A stretch of DNA of 64,000 nucleotides from a bacterium (GTDB lineage Bacteria; Patescibacteriota; Gracilibacteria; JAUYGZ01). A program made the position numbers and the translations under genes. The stretch's first letter is position 1, and every line of letters starts with the position of its first letter. Shown in pieces: positions 48,674 to 57,583 of this stretch. The DNA is taken from positions 32,953 to 96,952 of the forward strand of contig JAUYGZ010000029.1 of NCBI GenBank assembly GCA_030690415.1, given 5' to 3'. Under the pieces are notes generated by a model. The model did not search any database. It was not told where the DNA came from and was given only the letters and a program-made list of their open reading frames with translations.

Positions 48674-49485
48674 ATGTGCTTCTTATTATCCTGATTACTC
48701 TCATGCCGGCGATTGCCTGGTTTTTTTTGTGGAGGATTCAGGATAAGGAAAAGGAGCCTTTCAAAGCGATGATCTGGTGTTTTTTATTGGGTATACTGGC
48801 TGCTGTGCCGTTTTTTGTTATTCGGGAGTTTCTGCCCGACGTGATGAACACCTTCAATCCTACTTTCGCTCTCTTTTTGCTGGCTGCCTCGGAAGAAATC
48901 GTGAAGGCGATGATGGTGGTCTTGGGTATTGAGCTAAGTCAACGCTGGTTTTCCCAGATTGTTGATGGATTGATTTACGGTTCGGTTGTGGCTCTTGGTT
49001 TTGCCTTTGCCGAAAATGTGATTTATCTCGTCGATTATTTCCAGGTGAATGGTACCTTTGTGCTGGTGTATTTCATGAGGTCTGTGAATACCATGGTGGC
49101 TCATAGTTTGTTTACTGCCTTTTTTGGATTCTTTTATGCCAGTGCCTATCTGAGGCACGACATCTTTCACCCCACCCGACGGGGAAAACCCTGGCAACAT
49201 TTTTGGACCAATCTTTGGGAATGTCTGCCTCTCCATGTGACGATCTTTCATATCCTCCCCAATCGCCCTTCTGAAAGAGGACACTTTGCGGGGAGTCTCA
49301 TATTTGAAGGAATTCTTCTGGCTTCCCTTCTTCATGGTCTATTTAACTTTTTTCTGAATCGAGAGTTGGGGGGAACAAATTTGAGTTTTCTTACCTTCCC
49401 TTTAGTCTTCGGACTTGGGTATCTGGCCTGGAGAATTTTTCTTCAGCGGGTTTATATCAAAATCGTTCATCATATCAAGGGATAG
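48670..49485 (+). CDS. PrsW-family glutamic intramembrane protease
   Basis: The 271-residue protein has eight helices and PrsW signatures: ASEEIVKAMMVV with the EE motif, QIVDGLIYGSVVALGFAFAENVIYL, and AHSLFTAFFGFFYASA with the His. PrsW cuts RsiW in Bacillus to start a sigma-factor release cascade. No anti-sigma gene lies here. Its ATG overlaps the prepilin peptidase stop by four bases, so the two membrane proteases are translationally coupled. Confidence 0.9.
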   Translation: MNVLLIILITLMPAIAWFFLWRIQDKEKEPFKAMIWCFLLGILAAVPFFVIREFLPDVMNTFNPTFALFLLAASEEIVKAMMVVLGIELSQRWFSQIVDGLIYGSVVALGFAFAENVIYLVDYFQVNGTFVLVYFMRSVNTMVAHSLFTAFFGFFYASAYLRHDIFHPTRRGKPWQHFWTNLWECLPLHVTIFHILPNRPSERGHFAGSLIFEGILLASLLHGLFNFFLNRELGGTNLSFLTFPLVFGLGYLAWRIFLQRVYIKIVHHIKG

Positions 49486-49548
49486 TATACGAAAGATCGA
49501 ATGTTGAAAAAAGTAAATAGGGAAGGGGAAAAAAGTCCTTTATGAGCC

Positions 49549-49577
49549 TTGAAAAAGGGACTTATTTTTGGTATACT
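49549..49577 (+). promoter_or_regulatory. promoter of the TPR gene
   Basis: TTGAAA (49549-49554), 17 bases, then TATACT (49572-49577) preceded by TG: near-consensus in both hexamers. The start would be about 39 bases before the ATG at 49623. Confidence 0.75.
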
Positions 49578-49622
49578 ACTTGGAAGGCTTGAGGAGCCGA
49601 GAAACAAAAATAAATCTCTCTC

Positions 49623-50213
49623 ATGAAGGATCAGTACTACCACCTCCTGGTGCAAGCGGAAGAACTCAAAATGCTCAACAAGCATCGCGAAGCGATTGAG
49701 GTGTGTCAGTCCATCCTCCTTCAGGACTTGAATGTCCTCGAGGCTTATGAAGAGATCGGAGACAATTACATCTCTCTGAAGGCCTATACCAAGGCTCAGA
49801 AGGCTTTGGAGAAGGCTCTCAAGGTTGATCGTCGCAGTGCCAATGCGAATTATCTCTATGGTTTCGTGTGGAGCGCTCTCCACGAGTGGGATAAGGCGAT
49901 CAAGTTTCTCGAATTTGCTAATGAGTTTCAGGCGAATCATCCGGAAGTGCTTCGTTGTCTGGGATGGGCCTATTTTTGTTCCGGACTTCGGAAGAAAGGG
50001 CTGGCTATCCTCGAGAGAGCACTTGTTCTCGCTCCCTATGACAGCTATGTCCTTTGTGATTTGGGCATTTGTCATCTCAACGATCGGAGTTTCGAAAGGG
50101 CCATGGATCTCTTCTCCAAGACCCTGGAGGTGGACCCTGAAAATATTAAGGCTCGAGAGTGTCTCAAGATTGCCAGGATGTTTCAGGAGGGTAATATGGA
50201 GAGTGCGTCCTAA
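49623..50213 (+). CDS. tetratricopeptide repeat protein
   Basis: The 196-residue soluble protein contains about five TPR units: LLVQAEELKMLNKHREAIEV, YEEIGDNYISLKAYTKAQKAL, YLYGFVWSALHEWDKAIKFL, LRCLGWAYFCSGLRKKGLAIL and LCDLGICHLNDRSFERAMDLF, with the usual A-x-x-Y-L-like helix pairs. TPRs bind other proteins, so this is likely a scaffold or chaperone. It has the strongest promoter noted in the window and no signal peptide. The partner is unknown. Confidence 0.85.
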   Translation: MKDQYYHLLVQAEELKMLNKHREAIEVCQSILLQDLNVLEAYEEIGDNYISLKAYTKAQKALEKALKVDRRSANANYLYGFVWSALHEWDKAIKFLEFANEFQANHPEVLRCLGWAYFCSGLRKKGLAILERALVLAPYDSYVLCDLGICHLNDRSFERAMDLFSKTLEVDPENIKARECLKIARMFQEGNMESAS

Positions 50214-50299
50214 ACAAACAATGAAGAAGATATCATGAGTATGAAGGTCTTCTTTTTTTTTTGGCTCTGAATTACAGTGATGCTGCTGTGATTTTTTTT

Positions 50300-50695
50300 A
50301 TGAAGCTGCTGCCTGGTCGAGTCATGGTGTTTGGGACTTTCGATGTGTTTCACCCTGGACACGAGTTTTTTATTCGTGCCGCGATGAAAAAAGGTGAAGA
50401 GCTGACTGTGGTGGTGGCCCGTGATGAGACAGTGAAGCGAATAAAGGGACAGCTGCGAAATGAGGAGCAGGTTCGTCAAAGAGTCCTTCAGGAGGCATTT
50501 CCTGAGGTGGAGGTTGTTTTGGGAGACCTGGAGGATCCCCTTAAGGTGGTTCGGGAGTATCAGCCAAGTCTGATTTGCCTGGGCTATGATCAGGTTGGCT
50601 TTAGTGAGGAGTTGCGAGCAGCTTTTCCTGAGCTTCCGATTGAGCGGATGGAAGCTTTTCAACCGGAAAAGTATAAGAGTTCGAAGATGGGATGA
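50300..50695 (+). CDS. cytidylyltransferase-like protein (TagD/RibL type)
   Basis: The protein of about 131 residues has the nucleotidyltransferase motifs RVMVFGTFDVFHPGHEFF (HxGH), VVVARDETVKR, LRNEEQVRQRVLQ and a C-terminal SLICLGYDQ. These are typical of glycerol-3-phosphate cytidylyltransferase (TagD) and archaeal FAD synthetase (RibL). The substrate is uncertain: a TagD role would supply CDP-glycerol to teichoic-like polymers, while RibL would make FAD. I chose the ATG at 50300 rather than the TTG-opened frame at 50261. Confidence 0.82.
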   Translation: MKLLPGRVMVFGTFDVFHPGHEFFIRAAMKKGEELTVVVARDETVKRIKGQLRNEEQVRQRVLQEAFPEVEVVLGDLEDPLKVVREYQPSLICLGYDQVGFSEELRAAFPELPIERMEAFQPEKYKSSKMG

Positions 50696-50731
50696 GAGGT
50701 GATATGATGACGGGGTAGTTTTCTCGATCGT

Positions 50732-51592
50732 ATGCTTTCTGATTTTTCCTCTGAAATGTCGGTGTGGAGACAGGTGTTTGCTCTTCGAAGGGCGACCATT
50801 GGCTTTTTCCTGTTATTGATGTTTCTGGTGGTTTCCGTATTTCTTCTGTTGGTCTGGGAATATCACTTGCTGGAGTATGAGGTCTCTCAGCTGACCACTC
50901 AGACCGAAATTATTGCTGAGCTGGATAGGGCTCTCTTGCCGGAGCAGCAGGAAATGATTCGAAGTGATATTGAGCAGCTGGTCATGGTACAGTCGGTGGA
51001 GCTCTGGTCTTCGGAGCGGTCCGCTCAGTATATTGATCAGCGAATTCTTTCGGGATACATGGGGTTTTTGCAGAAGAATCAGCTCGATATTCCCGTTAAC
51101 CCTTTGCTCCGGATACAGCTCATCGAGCTGTCTCAAAAGGATGCTCTGGAGAGGATCTTGCAGGATCGTTTTGGTCAGCAGCTTAGTATGACGGAGTCTC
51201 ATCTGGGACAGGGGAGGGCTTCCTTCGCAACAGAGTTTATTGGTGCTCTGACTCGCTCACTCGATGCTTTTCAGGTCCTGGTCGTCTTAATTTTCCTTGT
51301 CCTGATTTTCGGTGGAGGCTATTTGAGCTCTTATGTGCTTTCCGAAAGGAGTCGGGGCTTTCATCTGACTCAGGTCTTGCATCTTTCTCCACCTTATCTC
51401 TTCTGGCCGGCCTTCCTTGTCTCCGCGTTGGTCTCACTGGCATTGGTGCTGGTGAGTGTGCTGGTGGTTGGTCTTTATTTGCAGCAGATCCTCTGGGGAC
51501 TGGGCTTGTCTCTTTTGGGTGTTTTGTTGATGAAGGATTTGATTTTGGTCTGGTTGGGCCGTTTTGTGATCGTGAAGTGGGGGATGAGGTAA
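50732..51592 (+). CDS. FtsX-like membrane protein
   Basis: The 286-residue protein has one N-terminal helix, an extracytoplasmic domain of about 150 residues (VMVQSVELWSSERSAQ), then three helices. A short polar motif (YVLSERSRGFHLTQVLHLSP) follows the second. That order is the FtsX/MacB-like layout, and the polar motif is comparable to the ERRxEIxxMKLVGA segment. FtsX with FtsE regulates wall hydrolases at division. No FtsE ATPase is next to it, so the assignment is tentative and the protein may be a decayed or diverged member. Confidence 0.55.
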   Translation: MLSDFSSEMSVWRQVFALRRATIGFFLLLMFLVVSVFLLLVWEYHLLEYEVSQLTTQTEIIAELDRALLPEQQEMIRSDIEQLVMVQSVELWSSERSAQYIDQRILSGYMGFLQKNQLDIPVNPLLRIQLIELSQKDALERILQDRFGQQLSMTESHLGQGRASFATEFIGALTRSLDAFQVLVVLIFLVLIFGGGYLSSYVLSERSRGFHLTQVLHLSPPYLFWPAFLVSALVSLALVLVSVLVVGLYLQQILWGLGLSLLGVLLMKDLILVWLGRFVIVKWGMR

Positions 51593-51623
51593 CATTGGCT
51601 TTTTTATTGTTCATCTTTTCTTT

Positions 51624-51893
51624 ATGTCCTCCATCATTGTTGGAACCATTACTGAAGTTAAGGATAACGAAAATCGTGTAGGTCTGACTCCTGAAGGGGC
51701 GTGCCAGCTCGTGGCTGATGGTCATCGGGTACTTGTTTAGCGACATGCAGGTAAAGGCGCCGATTTTCATGACCATGAATATGTCGACGCGTGAGCAGAG
51801 ATCAGGCTTGATCCCGAATCCATCTGTAGGGATTGCGATGTGAAGGATCTGAAAATTGTCTAGACAAACCCTGCCACTTTAATGAGATGATTT
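51624..51893 (+). pseudogene. ald: alanine dehydrogenase N-terminal remnant
   Basis: Translation from ATG 51624 matches the start of alanine dehydrogenase (or PntA): IIVGTITEVKDNENRVGLTP, GACQLVADGHRVLV, then RHAGKGADFHDHEYVDA and AEI. The frame is broken by TAG at 51738, TGA at 51792 and TAG at 51861, and the rest of the gene is missing. The usual sequence is about 370 residues. It has its own pyrimidine-rich leader. The region 51593-51894 contains no other gene. The remnant is recent enough to be recognised, which implies loss of Ala/pyruvate interconversion. Confidence 0.85.
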
Positions 51894-51894
51894 T

Positions 51895-53988
51895 TTAGAA
51901 TTCATTGTAAGATTCGAGTATTGGGGTGATGGTCTGAGTTGAGAGATCATATGTGAATAAGTTGTGGTGTTTGGATTCCTCAATTCGTTTGTCCATAACG
52001 ACTGTATTCTCATTTATCCATGTGAGGATGCGATACCCTTTTATGGCTGGAAGTTCTGTTTTTTCATTGGTTTCTTGATTGAAGAGCTGATTGTTTCCTT
52101 TTGTGTCTTCCAGAATTCCCCATTCTGAAATGGGAGAGAAGTGAAAAAAGAGTTGGGAGCCGTCGGCAAATTCTCCTGGTGGTGATATGGGGGTGGTTTC
52201 ATTGGTTTCTAAGTCGAGCACAAAATATTGGCTGTAGCTCGGTGGGTTTGCACCATATGCTTGGTAGAAGACCTTTTGGTTGTAGAGAGAGACAGCTTCT
52301 ATATCAATGATTCTTCCTTTTGGTGGTAAATTAAGCTGATAGGAAGCGACAGGTATGATTTTGCTATCAGGGAATGTCACTCTTTCAATGATGAATTCAT
52401 AACTGTATCTATTTACAAGGTGATCATAATTTTCCTTCAAATCCCATAAGGTTACTTCATCGTCCGATGACGATGCGAGTTTTTTTGATTTGATGTTGTA
52501 ATCATTTCCCTTGTAGGGAATGAGTGTATTGGTGAAAAAATTATAGAGATATGCGATGCTTTCTTTATAATTGTCAAATAACAGTTTGGATCCATCATGA
52601 CTGATCTGAACTCTCCCATCATATACGAAATTGGGTGTTGTCGTGAAACAACTGCAGGTATTAAAATATGGGTTATCGAAAAAGGTTATTCTTTTCAGGT
52701 CTGTCCCGTCCGTATTTGAAAACCAAATGTCATTACCTTTAAGAAAATACATTCTTTTCAGGTCGCCGCTGATTATAGGATTGTAATATGAGGTGTTTCC
52801 ACTGGAATATCTTGAAATTTTGAGATTTTCAAGTGGAATAATGTCCCTGTTTTTTAGTGATATGGAATAAAGTTTTTGGTCTTTCTTCTTGAAGACATAA
52901 TGAGGGGGCCCTTCTGTAAATGACTGCCTTGTTATTGTTTTCTGAATATCTTGTTCAGGATAGTCAGATTTGTCAATTATGAAGCCAGTTGGAATTATTT
53001 CTTCATTGAAAATACTAACGGTATTTCCTAATGAGCTTTTTGAAAGTTGGGCAGTACTGGTATAGATTTTGTCATCAAGCAAACTGTACTTTACATTTTG
53101 GAAACGGAATTTGTTATTTCCGATCGCTGTGATGCCCCCTATATTGCTCCACATTGTTCCTTGAAAAGTATGGTCAAATATATTTGATTGATAATCGGAT
53201 AGGTATTTCTCTCTGAAGGTATTGAAATCCTCACCATGATTTCCGCTTTTGTAGCTTTCTTGTATGAGTTCTTCATTGAGCTCTTCGTAATAGTTATTAA
53301 TGACTCCTTCTGCCTCCTCGGGGAAAAATATGGAGGGATTGTTGATAGATAAAGTATTGGTTTCGACGTACTTGTCGATTTTGTATATGATCTCGATAGC
53401 ATCCTGACGTTGCATCTGTTCATCAGGAAAGAACCACCTGATGGGTAACATGTCGGGTATAATGAATCCCATTTTGTCAGCAGCAATTACGTATTCGGCG
53501 TACCATTGTTCGGGACGGATGTATTCGTAATGGTATGAACGGTTTATCCTTGAGAGTTTTTTTGGTATACGCTCATAGAATGGGAGTGCTAAAAGGGCCA
53601 TTTTAATGAATTCAGCTTTGTTTACTTCTTGTTCTGGTCTGAAGTATCCGTCTTCATATCCCAGTACGATGCCCTTTTTTTTGGCGCTCGTGACGTATTT
53701 TGCGTACCACTGTTGCGGATCTACGTCTGGGAAGCCAGAGTCTGTGTTCTCTTCTAGGCCAACCTTGATGGTTTCGAATATGATTTTGAGTGCTTCGGCT
53801 CTGTTGATTGTTTTTTCTAGTTTGAAGGTTCCGTCAGGATAACCAGAGACGGTTCCCTGATCCACAAGGTATTCCACCATCTTTTCGAGCTCTGATCCTT
53901 CTTGGATGTCAGAAAAAGATGCCGCATGGACTACTGGGGGGAGAAGAAAGGCTAGTGTTAAGACCGTTGAGAGAAGGATTTTTTTCAT
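51895..53988 (-). CDS. SLH-domain protein with beta-propeller-like C-terminus
   Basis: The 697-residue protein has a signal peptide and three N-terminal SLH modules (QGTVSGYPDGTFKLEKTINR, GIVLGYEDGYFRPEQEVNKA, and a weaker third near residue 190). The remaining 480 residues carry repeated YxFxxxNxxLIPY-like and ISHDGSKLLFDN strands, like TolB or WD40-type propellers. Codon and base composition look richer in A+T than the neighbouring genes, so it may be newly acquired. It would sit on the cell surface. Confidence 0.78.
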   Translation of the reverse strand: MKKILLSTVLTLAFLLPPVVHAASFSDIQEGSELEKMVEYLVDQGTVSGYPDGTFKLEKTINRAEALKIIFETIKVGLEENTDSGFPDVDPQQWYAKYVTSAKKKGIVLGYEDGYFRPEQEVNKAEFIKMALLALPFYERIPKKLSRINRSYHYEYIRPEQWYAEYVIAADKMGFIIPDMLPIRWFFPDEQMQRQDAIEIIYKIDKYVETNTLSINNPSIFFPEEAEGVINNYYEELNEELIQESYKSGNHGEDFNTFREKYLSDYQSNIFDHTFQGTMWSNIGGITAIGNNKFRFQNVKYSLLDDKIYTSTAQLSKSSLGNTVSIFNEEIIPTGFIIDKSDYPEQDIQKTITRQSFTEGPPHYVFKKKDQKLYSISLKNRDIIPLENLKISRYSSGNTSYYNPIISGDLKRMYFLKGNDIWFSNTDGTDLKRITFFDNPYFNTCSCFTTTPNFVYDGRVQISHDGSKLLFDNYKESIAYLYNFFTNTLIPYKGNDYNIKSKKLASSSDDEVTLWDLKENYDHLVNRYSYEFIIERVTFPDSKIIPVASYQLNLPPKGRIIDIEAVSLYNQKVFYQAYGANPPSYSQYFVLDLETNETTPISPPGEFADGSQLFFHFSPISEWGILEDTKGNNQLFNQETNEKTELPAIKGYRILTWINENTVVMDKRIEESKHHNLFTYDLSTQTITPILESYNEF

Positions 53989-54033
53989 GGTGGGAGTTAT
54001 TGTTCTCTGACTGTATCAAAAAGTGTCGAAACA

Positions 54034-54042
54034 TGCTATAAT
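54034..54042 (+). promoter_or_regulatory. extended -10 promoter upstream of the TraG/VirB4-like gene
   Basis: TGCTATAAT is a consensus extended -10. It lies in the 200-base gap between the divergent SLH gene and the ATPase gene, giving a long leader of about 140 bases if the ATG at 54189 is used. Confidence 0.5.
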
Positions 54043-54188
54043 ACTTGTGTATATGCTGGTTTTGATGGTTTCGGCTATTGAAGTACTTCAGCACCCTCAT
54101 AACTGACGATTTTAGCTTGGTTTATGAGGTTCTCCGTTTATTGTAGGCAGTGGCTTATGATGGGCATAGGAGTTATCACCTTTCTTTT

Positions 54189-57100
54189 ATGTCCGTTCTG
54201 AATATCCTGTTTTCGATTCTGATTGCCTTTGTTGCGGTCATTGTGGCGTACCAGCTGGTATATCGTGTTTTGCGGTGGGTGTCGCGGAAGCGACAGGCGA
54301 GGAGATCTGCTCTGGAGGAAACGGTTTTGATCCGTATGTTGGTGCCGAAAGAGGATGAAAAGGCTTCGGTAAAGGGTCCGATTGTGATGGAGCAGATTTT
54401 TAATACGCTTGCCGGAGTACGTCAGCCGATTGGGTTTTTTGCTCGTGTTTTTGGTGGGAAGTCACAGCCCGCTATGAGCTTCGAGATCGCCCATCTGGAG
54501 GGACAGATTTTTTTCTTTGCCCGGGTTCCCAAGACCTTTCAAAGGCTCATGGAGGGTCAGATTTACGCCCAGTATCCGGAAGTGGAGATGGAGGTGGTGG
54601 AGGACTATATTTCTGCGGTCGCCGAAAAATCCGAAATCCGAAATTCGGAATCCCAAACACCTTCGAACGGTCACCATTCAAAATCTAAAACCCTGAGTTT
54701 GCAGCAGCAGACGGAAAATCTTGGAGCTTATGAATCATTTCAAAGTGTCCGGCTGGGACAGATCTGTATTGCTGAGATGGGGTATTCAGATTGTTTTCTC
54801 TGGCCTTTTAAGACCTATGATTTTTTTGTGGACAAGGATGACAAGACACAGGTGGATACCTTGTCTTCCCTGACCTCCGCCATGAGCAAGCTGAATCATG
54901 AAGAGGATCAGGCCTGGTTTCAGCTGGTGATCCGGCCTGAAGAGAGGCTGTGGCAGAAGTATGCTACGGAGGCTTATAAAACGCTTAAGGCGGGATATTT
55001 TAACCGATGGGGCTGGTCATTGGCTCGTTTTACGAAATGGTATTGCTCACCGTTTTATTGGCATCACTGGCTGGTCAAGGTGCCAACCCGATGGTTTTTC
55101 AAACTCGTTTGGACTGTTTTTGGTTTGCTAAAGCCAGTGGATGATCCTTCGTTGGTTGAAAAACAAGAGGTGGGATTTAGTTTTTGGGAAATACCGAATA
55201 AGAAGCTCAAGAAGATGAGTTTTCAGACCAGCGTTCGCTTGGGCTATCTCAGTCGTTCAACGGATGTGGCCGGGGCCAGAATAAAGGTTCAGGAGATGTC
55301 TTCGAGTTTTAATCAGTTTAAATGGCCGGAAGTCAATGGGCTGGAGATCAAGGTGATGGGCTGCACTGATTCCGCGCAGGGAGAGGCTCTCTATCAGCGC
55401 ATGAAAGACCGAGTTGTGGAACCCGGGATGAATTTCGGAGTTGATGAGTTGGCGACGATTTATCACCTCCCGATGTGGAATCTCGAGACGCCCAATATTG
55501 CCTGGGTTCGCGCCAAGCGACTGGAACCCCCTGCGGAGCTGCCCACGACGAAAGACTTTGATGATCTGACGCTTTTGGGGAAGACAAATTTTCGGGGTGT
55601 ACACAAGGAGTTTGGGATTAAGGAAGATGATCGTCGACGACATATGTATATCATCGGAAAGACGGGTATGGGAAAGTCTACGGTACTGGAAAACATGATT
55701 TACGATGATATTCAAAAAGGGCGGGGAGTGGCGGTGGTGGATCCTCACGGAGAGTTGGCAGACAAGGTGACGGCGATGATTCCCCAACACCGGATCAATG
55801 ATGCCGTGATTTTCGATCCTTCTGATAGTCATTTTCCGGTTTCCTTCAATATGTTGGAGGTTAAATCTCCCGAGCACAGGCCGCTTGTTGCTTCAGGATT
55901 GGTCGGTGTTTTTAAAAAGATGTATGCCGAGAGCTGGGGCCCTCGTTTGGAGTATATTTTGCGGAATTGTATTCTGGCTTTGACCGAATATGAAGGAGCG
56001 ACCTTGCTGGGGATTCCCCGGCTTCTGGTAGATCCTATCTACCGGGAAAAGGTCGTTGAGCGGATCACAGATCCGGTGGTGAGGTCCTTTTGGGTGGATG
56101 AGTTTGCAAATATGTCGGACAAGATGCGGACAGAGGCTATTTCACCCATTCAAAACAAGGTGGGCCAGTTTCTTTCTTCTCCGGTGATTCGAAATATTCT
56201 TGGCCAGCCGAAGAGCTCCATTGACATTCGTCACGCGATGGACACGAAGAAGATTTTCGTGGTCAATCTCTCAAAAGGGAAGATTGGTGAGGATAATTCT
56301 TCTCTTCTAGGGTCCATGCTGATTACCAAGTTTCAGTTGGACGCGATGAGCCGGGCGGATATTGCTCCCGAAGACCGTACGGATTTTTATCTTTATGTCG
56401 ATGAGTTTCAAAATTTCGCCACGGACTCCTTTGCCACGATTTTATCCGAGGCGAGGAAATACAAGCTTAATCTGGTGATGGCGAATCAGTATGTGCAGCA
56501 GATGGAGGAAGAGGTCATGTATGCGGTTTTTGGAAATGTGGGGACTCTGATTACTTTTCAGGTGGGGTTTGACGACGCAGAGTACTTCTCCAAACAGTTT
56601 GGCGAGGTGGTTACGCCGTCGGATATTATTTCGATGCAGAAGTATACCGCTTATATTCGCTTGTTGGTTGATAATATGCCCACAAAGGTCTTTTCCGCAA
56701 CGATGAGTCCTCCTGTTGATGTGGATATGGATTCTCCGACTCGCTACAAGGTGCTGAAAGCTTCTCGTGAGCGTTATGGGAATGAAAAGCTTCAGGTGGA
56801 AGACAAGATAAAGCGTTGGAGTGAGCAGATGATCGCGCCGGAAATGAAAAAAGCGCTTTTAGCGAAGGGATCCGGTTTATCAGGTGTTCGATGGCGCTAT
56901 GATCGTAATAAGAAAGAATTTGAGGAATTGTTGAATTCTGCCGGAAAGAAGTTCCAGGAACTCAAGCGGGAGGACTTTGAGAAATATGGCGTTCAGGATG
57001 CGGCGAATGAGTATGTGTATCTGGTTCCGGAAGAAGGCTGGTTGATTTATTCACGGGTGGATACGCAGGGGAATTGTTTTAATAAGAAGGAGAATAAGAT

Positions 57101-57530
57101 TCTATTTCAGAAATATGATGAGAAAGATCTGAAAAAACATGAGTTCGTTCAAGAAACGGAAAAAGGACCCGGATGGCAGTTGGGGGTCAATAAGGTGATT
57201 GGTGGTGGGTTTCGAAATCCGAAGAATCAGGAAGAGATGGAGGGAGTTTTTTCGGACTCAGGTTTTCAGTGGGAGCTGGTGGACCGGAAGCAGTTTGGAG
57301 GGTTTGGTTTGGAAAAAGCTATAAATGAACTTGTTTATCGGTTGAAAAAGGACAGCCATGAGTGGGTGGTGATTTCAGCTTTGGATCCCCAGGGGGGATG
57401 TTTTACCCGAAATCCTGATCAAATGATTCGGATCGGGTTGGGGAAGGTGACGGGATTTGAAGAGCTGAAGGTCCTGAAGAAAAGTTTGGAGTGGGTGAGG
57501 GAATTAACTCAGGTGGTGAAGGAGCTTTGA
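54189..57530 (+). CDS. membrane-anchored TraG/VirB4-like ATPase
   Basis: The 1113-residue protein begins with one helix and includes MYIIGKTGMGKST (Walker A, about residue 490), AVVDPHGELADKV, FYLYVDEFQNFATDSFATIL (Walker B, about residue 735) and LVMANQYVQQM. These motifs occur in type IV secretion coupling and VirB4-type ATPases. Long N-terminal (480) and C-terminal (250) parts are unrecognised. A repeat-derived insert lies near residues 147-167. The next two genes are a coiled-coil and a membrane protein, forming a conserved-looking trio. The ATG at 54189 was preferred over the GTG at 54150. Role may be DNA or protein transfer. Confidence 0.8.
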   Translation: MSVLNILFSILIAFVAVIVAYQLVYRVLRWVSRKRQARRSALEETVLIRMLVPKEDEKASVKGPIVMEQIFNTLAGVRQPIGFFARVFGGKSQPAMSFEIAHLEGQIFFFARVPKTFQRLMEGQIYAQYPEVEMEVVEDYISAVAEKSEIRNSESQTPSNGHHSKSKTLSLQQQTENLGAYESFQSVRLGQICIAEMGYSDCFLWPFKTYDFFVDKDDKTQVDTLSSLTSAMSKLNHEEDQAWFQLVIRPEERLWQKYATEAYKTLKAGYFNRWGWSLARFTKWYCSPFYWHHWLVKVPTRWFFKLVWTVFGLLKPVDDPSLVEKQEVGFSFWEIPNKKLKKMSFQTSVRLGYLSRSTDVAGARIKVQEMSSSFNQFKWPEVNGLEIKVMGCTDSAQGEALYQRMKDRVVEPGMNFGVDELATIYHLPMWNLETPNIAWVRAKRLEPPAELPTTKDFDDLTLLGKTNFRGVHKEFGIKEDDRRRHMYIIGKTGMGKSTVLENMIYDDIQKGRGVAVVDPHGELADKVTAMIPQHRINDAVIFDPSDSHFPVSFNMLEVKSPEHRPLVASGLVGVFKKMYAESWGPRLEYILRNCILALTEYEGATLLGIPRLLVDPIYREKVVERITDPVVRSFWVDEFANMSDKMRTEAISPIQNKVGQFLSSPVIRNILGQPKSSIDIRHAMDTKKIFVVNLSKGKIGEDNSSLLGSMLITKFQLDAMSRADIAPEDRTDFYLYVDEFQNFATDSFATILSEARKYKLNLVMANQYVQQMEEEVMYAVFGNVGTLITFQVGFDDAEYFSKQFGEVVTPSDIISMQKYTAYIRLLVDNMPTKVFSATMSPPVDVDMDSPTRYKVLKASRERYGNEKLQVEDKIKRWSEQMIAPEMKKALLAKGSGLSGVRWRYDRNKKEFEELLNSAGKKFQELKREDFEKYGVQDAANEYVYLVPEEGWLIYSRVDTQGNCFNKKENKILFQKYDEKDLKKHEFVQETEKGPGWQLGVNKVIGGGFRNPKNQEEMEGVFSDSGFQWELVDRKQFGGFGLEKAINELVYRLKKDSHEWVVISALDPQGGCFTRNPDQMIRIGLGKVTGFEELKVLKKSLEWVRELTQVVKEL
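54627..54655. repeat. ATCCGAAATCCGAAATTCGGA-type repeat inside the ATPase gene
   Basis: Tandem ATCCGAA units end in a TCCGAAATTCGGA palindrome. They encode SEIRNSESQTPSNGHHSKSK-type low-complexity residues and keep the frame open. Confidence 0.7.
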
Positions 57531-57583
57531 AATTTGTCTTGATATTGCTAGGATTAAGATCGCTTTAGATGTTAATTTTTTAT

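Noticed and set aside
51624..51893. Stop-codon recoding (TGA or TAG read as an amino acid) rather than a pseudogene
   Set aside because: Both TAG and TGA interrupt the frame, the gene is also truncated, and TGA/TAG end many intact genes here.
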